From Serratia ureilytica (lineage in GTDB: Bacteria; Pseudomonadota; Gammaproteobacteria; Enterobacterales; Enterobacteriaceae), in the NCBI RefSeq assembly GCF_013375155.1, contig NZ_JABXOF010000008.1:62001-126000 (forward strand): a DNA stretch of 64,000 nucleotides. The letters run 5' to 3'. Made by a program: the position numbers and the translations under genes. Below, piece by piece: positions 57,975 to 64,000 of this stretch. The notes below the pieces were generated by a model, which worked only from the letters and a program-made list of their open reading frames with translations, was not told where the DNA came from and ran no database searches. The first letter of the stretch is position 1, and each line of letters opens with the position of its first letter.

Positions 57975-58453
57975 GGCTCTCTGGATCCTCTATTGTCGTC
58001 GCGTGGGTGACATCCCGGTTGCGCCGTTACCCGCAGTTGGCTGATTTGCACCACGCCCGGCGCCTGCCCCGCACGTTCTGCGGCGAGTGAGAGCACGCGG
58101 ATCCCGTGCTCGCGTTGCAGGGCGGCCAGCCACGGCAACAGGCGTTCAAACGGCACCGGTGGCAGCGTGACCCGCACATCCGCTTCACTTTCCGTCAGTT
58201 CGGCGATGGCGATGCGATATGCCAGCGCACTCTGTCGCAGTCGTTCCGGCAGTTGCTCGCGCGCGGCGGCGCTCTGCGGCAAACGCGCCTGCAATTGTTG
58301 GATGACGCGCGCCTGCTCTCGCAGCGCCGCCAGCCGTTGTGCGTTTTTTTGCGCCTGCGAAAACTGATACAGGCAGTAGCCGCAGGCCATCAGCATCAAC
58401 AGGCTTAACAGCACTGCCCGCCGCAGCGCCTTATCGCGCCAACCGATGTTCAT
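57959..58453 (-). CDS. gspM: Type II secretion protein GspM
   Basis: 164 aa bitopic inner-membrane protein: cytoplasmic tail (INGWRDKALRRA-like), one helix (VLLSLLMLMACGYCLY), a coiled coil, then a periplasmic ferredoxin-like fold. Pairs with GspL in the assembly platform. It overlaps gspL by ATGA. Sequence conservation in this family is low, so the call leans on position. Confidence 0.88.
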   Translation of the reverse strand: MNIGWRDKALRRAVLLSLLMLMACGYCLYQFSQAQKNAQRLAALREQARVIQQLQARLPQSAAAREQLPERLRQSALAYRIAIAELTESEADVRVTLPPVPFERLLPWLAALQREHGIRVLSLAAERAGQAPGVVQISQLRVTAQPGCHPRDDNRGSREPCYPQ

Positions 58454-59583
58454 CGCTCACCTCTCACCGTCAGGATCGCCTGGTTAGGCGCGCTTCCCTC
58501 GCTGAACGTCATGCTGACGCCGCCGTCGTTGACCGGCGCCGGCAGCGGCGCGTCGTTTCTGTTTACCGTCACCACCAAACGATCGTCGGCGGCGTCGAAA
58601 GCCAGCGCCTGCAACTGCGGAGGTTCCCAGACAGCAAGCGCCTCGGCCGCGTAGGGCAACAGCCTGAACAGCTGCGGCGCATTCAGGGTGTCTTGCATAC
58701 GCCGTGCCCACGTTTGCGCCGCCCGTTCGGCGAACGCCGGCGCGGTCTCGCCACTCGGCAGCAGGCGCTGAGTCAGCGCCGTTATCTGGCTTTCGCTCTG
58801 TCTGGCCATTAATTGGTGATGCAAGCCCCCCACCAGCAGCGAACCGCTGAGCAACAGCATCGCGCAGGCGGTCTTATCGGGCAGACGGCGCGGCCAGCGC
58901 ACGCCCGGTTTGAAACGCCCCTGCAACAGCGTGGATGTGCTGTTCCAGGCCTCTTCCGCCAATCGCCACAGCGGATCCTCATCGATACGCGCCGTTTCCC
59001 AGCCCGCCGGCACCTCTCCGCCACTGTGCAGACACCAATCCGGCGTCGGCCACGGGACGCTGTCCCCCCAGGCATCGGGCAACTGCATGCCCTGCATGCC
59101 CCCCGTTCGGAGCAGCCAGTGTCCGCGCCAGCGCAGTGCGCTGCATTGGTTCGGCAACGGCAACGCCAGCACGTCGGGCAGCAGGGCATCGACGCGAATG
59201 CCGCAGGCGTTGAGGCTATCAACCCACCCTTGCATCTGCGCCAGCGCAACGCCGGCGATAGTGAAATCGCGCTGCACCTTGCCCAGCACCGCCCAATGCA
59301 TCTGCTCGACATCGTTCAACAACCCGGTCTCATGGGAGTACGCCAGCGCCAGCGGCGTCGCCTGCCGGGCCTTGCCCTGGAATGTCGTTTGTCTCAGCAC
59401 CACATGACGGGCAGGCACCAGCACCACGACCCGGCTGCCCTGCGCCATGGCCGCCAACTCACTACCGCCTTCGGCCAGATCGAGGCGGGCGGCAAAGCGG
59501 CAGCGCGTCTCGCCGACGCGGCCCCAGCGCACATCGGCCATCGCATCCTCGTCCAGCGCGATAAGCAGGATGGTGTTCGCCAT
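58450..59583 (-). CDS. gspL: Type II secretion protein GspL
   Basis: 377 aa. An actin-like cytoplasmic domain (about 1-240) that docks the GspE ATPase, with ARHVVLRQT and LPDVLALPLP; then one membrane helix (CAMLLLSGSLLVGGLHH) and a periplasmic domain with YAAEALAVWEPPQLQALAFD. Three bases separate it from gspK. Confidence 0.9.
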   Translation of the reverse strand: MANTILLIALDEDAMADVRWGRVGETRCRFAARLDLAEGGSELAAMAQGSRVVVLVPARHVVLRQTTFQGKARQATPLALAYSHETGLLNDVEQMHWAVLGKVQRDFTIAGVALAQMQGWVDSLNACGIRVDALLPDVLALPLPNQCSALRWRGHWLLRTGGMQGMQLPDAWGDSVPWPTPDWCLHSGGEVPAGWETARIDEDPLWRLAEEAWNSTSTLLQGRFKPGVRWPRRLPDKTACAMLLLSGSLLVGGLHHQLMARQSESQITALTQRLLPSGETAPAFAERAAQTWARRMQDTLNAPQLFRLLPYAAEALAVWEPPQLQALAFDAADDRLVVTVNRNDAPLPAPVNDGGVSMTFSEGSAPNQAILTVRGER

Positions 59584-59586
59584 CGT

Positions 59587-60489
59587 TTACCCTTCCCCTC
59601 TGTCGAACCGACGTCCGCTGACCGTGACGCCTGACGGGCCCGGCTGCAACGCGCTGACCAGCCGATAGCGTCCGTCGTTCAGCCTAAGCTGCAGCTGCGC
59701 AATCCAGCGGTTATCGTCGAAAATAAGTCGCTCGCCAAGGCCATCCTCGCCCAGCGCCTGCAGCGCTTTTTCCTGCGACAAAAACGCCAGCGTCTGCCAG
59801 CCCTGCGGCGGGCGGGCCGCCAGCAGCCCCCGCATCCGCTCATCGCTCAGCGCGTTCATCAACATCGCCCGCAGCAGCGGCAGCTGAGCTTCGTTCACGG
59901 CGTCCGGATTGAGGCGCAGCTCGGCATCCGGCGCCGCACAAAGCAGCGGCGCAAGACGCAGATAAAGCTCGCGGTCGATGCCGGCCAGCTCCCGCAGCTC
60001 GCTGACATCCCCCATCAGATACCCTTCGCCATAGGCTCTGGCGACGATCGCATCGGCAATCGCGCCCGCCTGGGCAGCGGCGATCCCCTGATTGTTCAAT
60101 AGCAGCATGAATATTCGCCTCTCCTTATTGGGGGTTCCCCCCTCGCTATCGCCGACATCCGCCGGGCCGGCAGCGCGGATCAGGGCGTTGAGGTTGAAAC
60201 AGGCGTCAACGCGGCGCAGACGTATCGCCACTTCCCCCTCTTCGGTGCGCATGCTGAAGGTCACCCCTGATGCCCCCCACGCCTTCCGCTGCTCTCCCGC
60301 CTGCTGCAGCCGCTGCCGGGCGTAGCTCTCGCCGCCCAGCAGCAACCATTTCGCCCGCAACCGATCCTGCTGAGACTGGGTGCGCGCCAGCGAACGCTGC
60401 CAGTTATCGTTGATATTGACCGCCACGATCGCCATCAGCGACATCATCAGCAACACCATCAACAGCGCCATACCGCGTTGTTTATTCAT
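59587..60489 (-). CDS. gspK: Minor pseudopilin GspK
   Basis: 300 aa, the large tip pseudopilin. A short leader MNKQRG is cut before MALLMVLLMM; the usual Glu5 is replaced by Val, as is normal for GspK. A large globular domain follows, with CFNLNAL and the calcium-loop-like region after it. Its ATG overlaps gspJ (ATGA); a frame from 60606 extends into gspJ and is not family-like. Confidence 0.93.
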   Translation of the reverse strand: MNKQRGMALLMVLLMMSLMAIVAVNINDNWQRSLARTQSQQDRLRAKWLLLGGESYARQRLQQAGEQRKAWGASGVTFSMRTEEGEVAIRLRRVDACFNLNALIRAAGPADVGDSEGGTPNKERRIFMLLLNNQGIAAAQAGAIADAIVARAYGEGYLMGDVSELRELAGIDRELYLRLAPLLCAAPDAELRLNPDAVNEAQLPLLRAMLMNALSDERMRGLLAARPPQGWQTLAFLSQEKALQALGEDGLGERLIFDDNRWIAQLQLRLNDGRYRLVSALQPGPSGVTVSGRRFDRGEG

Positions 60490-61100
60490 AATGGCCTCGC
60501 GGCAGGCAACGTGACGATGCGCCGGACTTCCCCCAGCGCAGAGGTGTCGATGGCGATCTCCACCGCCTGCGGCAGCAGCCCGCCGGCGCGCCAGGCCGTC
60601 AACCATTCGCCCTGCCGGTAAAAACGCAGTTGGAACCGCGTCACCTCAGACAGCAGCAGCACGCTGCGCGCCGCCGCCTGCGGGCTGCTCAAATTCGGGT
60701 AACTGAGGCGTTCGAGCCGCCCCTGCCGGTAGCGATACGCCACCCGCTCCTGCGTGGCGCGCGGCAATCGGGCCTGGGGGTTCGGCCAGCCGTTTCGGAT
60801 CAGCAGCAGCTGAAAATCGCCGCCTTCCTCTCCCGCCGTCTGCAGCACCGCAAACTCCGGCGCCGCCGGCCAGCGTTTATCGCCGGTCGGCGCGCGCGCC
60901 TGCGCCTGCGTCAAATCGCGCTCGACGATCGCCAGCGCCCGTTGCAGCTGGGTCAACTGCGTCGATTTGCGCTGGGTGATTTCGTCGTTTTTCAGCACGC
61001 CTCTGAAGACCGTCAATGCGGTGAGCGACAGCATGGCGAACAGGGCAATGGCCAACAGCATTTCCACCAGCGTAAAACCCCGTTGCAAAGCGCGCTTCAC
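60486..61100 (-). CDS. gspJ: Minor pseudopilin GspJ
   Basis: 204 aa. Leader MKRALQRG before the processed N-terminus FTLVEMLLAIALFAML with Glu5; the globular domain includes RVAYRYRQGRLERLSYP. Part of the tip complex with GspI, GspH and GspK. ATGA overlap with gspI. Confidence 0.94.
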   Translation of the reverse strand: MKRALQRGFTLVEMLLAIALFAMLSLTALTVFRGVLKNDEITQRKSTQLTQLQRALAIVERDLTQAQARAPTGDKRWPAAPEFAVLQTAGEEGGDFQLLLIRNGWPNPQARLPRATQERVAYRYRQGRLERLSYPNLSSPQAAARSVLLLSEVTRFQLRFYRQGEWLTAWRAGGLLPQAVEIAIDTSALGEVRRIVTLPAARPL

Positions 61101-61474
61101 GGCAACGCCCTGTAGGCGAGCATCTCCACCAGCGCATTGCGATCCTCCGGGTCGCGCCTAACTTCAATCGCGATCGCCCGCATCCCGGCGTCGCTGGTCT
61201 CCCGCCCGCGATAGCGCCAGTGCCAGGTTTCACCGGCCATCACCGTGGAGCCCGAATGCCAGGCCAGCGTCGGTGGGCGGGGATCGAGCTGCAGCAGCGT
61301 CAGCTGGTTGTCCGCCACCCACAGCGCCACGGTCTTGGCTTCGATCGCGCTCAGGCTACGCACCTGGCCGCCGGTGCTGTTGATCAGCGCCAGACAGCCG
61401 ATGGCGAAGATCATCATGGCCACCATCACTTCCAGCAGCGTCATGCCCTGCTGGCGTCTCATTTTCCGCGTCAT
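61097..61474 (-). CDS. gspI: Minor pseudopilin GspI
   Basis: 125 aa from the ATG at 61474. Prepilin leader ending RRQQG before MTLLEVMVAMMIFAIG (Glu5 present); the domain includes LWVADNQLTLLQL and GETWHWRYRG. Starts at 61462 (leader MRRQQG) or a TTG at 61504 are also possible. The gspH frame runs about 120 bases into this gene, unlike the four-base overlaps elsewhere in the operon. Confidence 0.9.
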   Translation of the reverse strand: MTRKMRRQQGMTLLEVMVAMMIFAIGCLALINSTGGQVRSLSAIEAKTVALWVADNQLTLLQLDPRPPTLAWHSGSTVMAGETWHWRYRGRETSDAGMRAIAIEVRRDPEDRNALVEMLAYRALP

Positions 61475-61931
61475 CGCAACGAATGTCCGTCGTTTCAAAT
61501 ACAAAGTAACCGGGCGCCTGCAATCGCCACAGACACTTGCCCTGCGATAGCTCCACGCTGAACGCCGTGGTTTCGCCCCCCGGATACAGCCACACCTGTG
61601 GCAGCGCCGCCTCTGCGGCTAGCGCGACGGTTTGCCCTTCAACGCTCAGCCGCAGCGCGACGCCGTCCGGCAGAGCGTACTGCTCCCGGCTCTCCCGCCC
61701 CGCTTCGGCGACGCTACGCCAACCGCCGTCATCGAACGCCACGCCATACCTCACCCCTTCGCGCTCGGCCCGCTCGGCGAGGGCATTCAGCCAATGGCTC
61801 AATCGCTCTCCCTGCTGCGCCAACGGCTTCTCATCCGCCGGAAAACTCAGCATCACCAGGCCGCTGGTCACCCCCAGCAGCAGCAATACCAACATGGTCT
61901 CCAGCAGCGTAAAACCGCGTATGCGCCTCAT
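61356..61931 (-). CDS. gspH: Minor pseudopilin GspH, extended at the C-terminus
   Basis: 191 aa. Leader MRRIRG before FTLLETMLVLLLLGV with Glu5; the domain includes WLNALAERAEREGVRYGVAF and CLWRLQAPGYFVFE. The last 40 or so residues are read out of frame within gspI and look like a shadow (PAGHDAAGSDGG). So the normal end was probably near 61475: either a stop was lost or a small frameshift is present. ATGA overlap with gspG. Confidence 0.88.
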   Translation of the reverse strand: MRRIRGFTLLETMLVLLLLGVTSGLVMLSFPADEKPLAQQGERLSHWLNALAERAEREGVRYGVAFDDGGWRSVAEAGRESREQYALPDGVALRLSVEGQTVALAAEAALPQVWLYPGGETTAFSVELSQGKCLWRLQAPGYFVFETTDIRCDDAENETPAGHDAAGSDGGHDDLRHRLSGADQQHRRPGA

Positions 61932-62374
61932 GGCGCGTCGGCCACCCAGTTACCGATGTCATCATCGGTATCGGCGACACCGTCCGGCCCCAGCGTGAAC
62001 ACATCCAGCTTGCCATGGCGCCCCGGGTTGCGCAGACGATACGCTTGCCCCCAGGGGTCTTGCGGCAAGCGGCGGATATAACCGTCTTCGGGATAATTCC
62101 TTGGGATCGGTGCCAGCGTCGGCCGGGTCACCAGCGCCGCCAGCCCCTGTTCCGCGCTGGGATAACGCCCGTTGTCCAGCTTGTACATATCCAACGCGTT
62201 CTCCAACGCGACGATATCGCTGGCGGCCTTTTGCCGATCGGCCTTCTCCTTGTTTCCCATCAGGCTTGGAATGGTCAGGCTGGCCAACAGCCCCAGAATG
62301 ACGATCACCACCATGATTTCCAGCAGCGTAAACCCTCGCTGCCGCGACCTGCGCATCTTGCTGATATGAATCAC
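61928..62374 (-). CDS. gspG: Major pseudopilin GspG
   Basis: The main subunit of the type II pseudopilus, about 148 aa. Leader ending RSRQRG before FTLLEIMVVIVILGLLASL, Glu5 present, then LDMYKLDNGRYPSAEQGL and the calcium-site motif LGPDGVADTDDDIGNW. The start is uncertain. I chose a GTG at 62374 with GGAG six bases upstream; ATGs at 62395, 62386 and 62356 are alternatives. Confidence 0.94.
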   Translation of the reverse strand: MIHISKMRRSRQRGFTLLEIMVVIVILGLLASLTIPSLMGNKEKADRQKAASDIVALENALDMYKLDNGRYPSAEQGLAALVTRPTLAPIPRNYPEDGYIRRLPQDPWGQAYRLRNPGRHGKLDVFTLGPDGVADTDDDIGNWVADAP

Positions 62375-62397
62375 TTTACTCTCCATTAACGGCATGA

Positions 62398-63615
62398 TTA
62401 GCCGACCATATTATTGAGCTGCAATATCGGCTGCAGGATGGCCAAAATGATAAACAGCACCGAACCGGCCATCGCGATCACCAATAAAGGCTCAAACAGC
62501 CCCAGCGCCAGCGTGACTTGCCGGCCGAAGGCCTCCTGCTGCATCGTCGCCGCCCGTTCGAGCATCATGTCCAGCTCACCGCTGCGCTCGCCGGACATGA
62601 TCATGTGCCGCATCATCGGTGAGAACAGCGCGGTGCCCTCAAGCGACGGCGACAATCCTTCGCCCTCCCGCACCCGCTCCATCGCCGCCAGCAGCCGTTC
62701 GCGGGCGGCATCGTTGCCCAACACGCCGGCGCTGATGCGCATCGCCTCCAGCAACGGCACCGCGCTGGCGTTCAAAATGCTCAGCGTTTTGGCGTAGCGC
62801 GCCGTGTTCACCGCCAGCGACAGCTTGCCGACCACCGGCAACCGCAGGATGAACGCATGCCAGCGCACGCGCCGCGCCGGATCCCGCAGGCGATAGCGGA
62901 ACGCGCCAAGGCCCGTCAGCACCGATATCAGCGCCAACGCCCCCCATCGTCGCAGCCCGTCGCTGGCGCCGAGCAGCATCCGGGTCGACAGCGGCAAGGT
63001 CTGCTTCATATGCACAAACTGTTCGATCACCTTCGGCACCACCGCCGTCAACAGGATCGCCACCACGCCGATTGCCACCGTCGTCAGCACCATCGGGTAC
63101 ACCAGCGCCTGCACGATTTTGTTCTTCATTTGCTGGCGCTGTTCGACGTAGTCGGCCAGCCGTTCCAGCACCGGCGCCAGATGGCCGGAAATCTCACCGG
63201 CGGCCACCATGGCGCAATAGAGGCGGTCAAAAATCTGCGGATGCTGCCCCAGCGCCTGCGCCAGCGGGAAACCCTCCAGAATGCGCTGCCTCACCTGAGT
63301 CAACGCCGCCTGCAGGCCTTTTTTCTCCGTTTGCCGCGCCACCGCCATCAGCGCCTCTTCCAGCGGCAGCGCGGCAGACAGCAGCGTCGCCAGTTGCCGG
63401 GTGAGCAGCGCCAGATCGCCGCTGCTCACGCCGCCCATCCAACGGCCGGCGAGCAGGCCGGCAAGAGCGGATCGCCTGCGCGCCTGCACCGCCAGCACCT
63501 GCCACCCCTTCTCACGCAGCCGATCGCGGGCCTGGCGCAGAGAATCCGCCTCCAACACGCCACGCCGGGCGCGCCCCTCACGATCGCAGGCGCGATAATC
63601 AAACTTCATCGCCAT
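62398..63615 (-). CDS. gspF: Type II secretion inner-membrane platform protein GspF
   Basis: 405 aa polytopic protein with the duplicated T2SSF domain (LLTRQLATLLSAALPLEEAL and ARYAKTLSILNASAVPLLEA, quoted in parts) and three membrane helices ending in SVLFIILAILQPIL. It links GspE to pseudopilus assembly. Overlaps the gspE end by up to 17 bases; an ATG two codons in (63609) is also possible. Confidence 0.95.
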   Translation of the reverse strand: MAMKFDYRACDREGRARRGVLEADSLRQARDRLREKGWQVLAVQARRRSALAGLLAGRWMGGVSSGDLALLTRQLATLLSAALPLEEALMAVARQTEKKGLQAALTQVRQRILEGFPLAQALGQHPQIFDRLYCAMVAAGEISGHLAPVLERLADYVEQRQQMKNKIVQALVYPMVLTTVAIGVVAILLTAVVPKVIEQFVHMKQTLPLSTRMLLGASDGLRRWGALALISVLTGLGAFRYRLRDPARRVRWHAFILRLPVVGKLSLAVNTARYAKTLSILNASAVPLLEAMRISAGVLGNDAARERLLAAMERVREGEGLSPSLEGTALFSPMMRHMIMSGERSGELDMMLERAATMQQEAFGRQVTLALGLFEPLLVIAMAGSVLFIILAILQPILQLNNMVG

Positions 63616-64000
63616 CCCCTTCGCGCGTCACCCGCAACACTTCTTCCAGGCTGGTCTCTCCGGCGCACATTTTGGCGATCCCATCCTGGCGCAGCGGCTG
63701 ATAGCGCTCCCCGGCCAGCCTGGCGATGTCCAGCTCACCGTCGCTACGGTGGATTGCCCTGCGCATCGGTTCATCCAGCACCAACAGTTCATGCAAACCG
63801 ATTCGGCCGCGATAGCCCTGCCCGCCGCAGGCCTCGCATCCTATCGGGCGCCAGCAGGTCAGCGCCCGCGTCGACGCCAGCCCCAGTTGGCGCCGCTGCG
63901 CGTCAGGCAGCGCATAAGGCTCGCGACAGTGCGGACAAAGCCGGCGCACCAGGCGCTGCGCCAACACGCCGCTCAGCGAGCTGGAAAGCAAAAACGGTTC
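63599..64000 (-). CDS. gspE: Type II secretion ATPase GspE (C-terminal part)
   Basis: Only the last 133 codons lie in the window; the gene continues past the right edge. The visible piece has LSGVLAQRLVRRLC and the tetracysteine zinc motif CPHC...CEACGGQGYRGR (C-x2-C, about 29 residues, C-x2-C) typical of GspE, then GLHELLVLDE. Walker motifs would lie outside. It powers pseudopilus assembly. Confidence 0.95.
   Translation of the reverse strand, partial: EPFLLSSSLSGVLAQRLVRRLCPHCREPYALPDAQRRQLGLASTRALTCWRPIGCEACGGQGYRGRIGLHELLVLDEPMRRAIHRSDGELDIARLAGERYQPLRQDGIAKMCAGETSLEEVLRVTREGDGDEV

Overview
The window reads as a chromosomal segment of a Serratia-type member of the Enterobacterales (order-level placement firm; Serratia, probably S. 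marcescens-like, is my inference). Most genes are immediate orthologues of the E. coli segment running from ybbK (qmcA) through copA, ybaK, ushA, gsk, hemH, adk, htpG, recR, dnaX, apt, mscK and acrAB to hha, in the same order. The DNA is GC-rich, so long antisense open frames are common and have been left out.

Layout. 1-7.8 kb: cfa, qmcA-ybbJ, the divergent cueR/copA copper pair, ybaP, the small RNA chiX on the minus strand, and ybaK. 7.8-21 kb: an insertion, relative to E. coli, between ybaK and ushA. It holds a PBP4-like lipoprotein and then a compact biosynthetic operon: 2Fe-2S ferredoxin, AurF-type diiron N-oxygenase, two-module NRPS, kynurenine-formamidase-like cyclase, tryptophan 2,3-dioxygenase and stand-alone thioesterase. 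An MFS exporter and a divergent AraC-type regulator follow. I recognise no named product and regard this cluster as the best candidate for an undescribed system. 21-28.5 kb: ushA, fsr, ybaL, gsk, hemH. 28.6-32.3 kb: a glycerate-use operon (cdaR-like, gntP-like, glxK-like) inserted between hemH and adk. 32.5-40.5 kb: adk, htpG (with a clear sigma-32 promoter), recR, ybaB, dnaX (with the programmed frameshift intact), apt, ybaN, priC, rsmS. 40.5-49.6 kb: mscK, a ychN-like gene, and acrR/acrAB with the AcrR operator. 49.7-53 kb: a zinc-starvation block, with rpmE2-rpmJ2 and a zinc-type ABC importer each behind a Zur-box-like palindrome. 53-54.3 kb: an unrecognised 117-aa gene, then tomB-hha. 54.5-64 kb: cytochrome b561, the chitin-active LPMO gbpA, the pilotin gene gspS, and a type II secretion operon gspE-F-G-H-I-J-K-L-M-O running off the right edge.

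How the genes may work together. In the NRPS cluster, TDO and the formamidase would make kynurenine from tryptophan. The first adenylation domain has an aromatic-type pocket and the second a near-perfect glycine pocket. The AurF-type enzyme, fed by the adjacent ferredoxin, would oxidise an aryl amine such as that of kynurenine. No kynureninase is present, which fits kynurenine itself being the building block. The predicted product is therefore a small N-oxygenated kynurenyl-glycine type compound (inference). At the right end, GbpA is a known type II secretion substrate in Vibrio, and here it lies beside the secretion operon; chiX, which governs chitin-sugar uptake in related bacteria, is in the same window.
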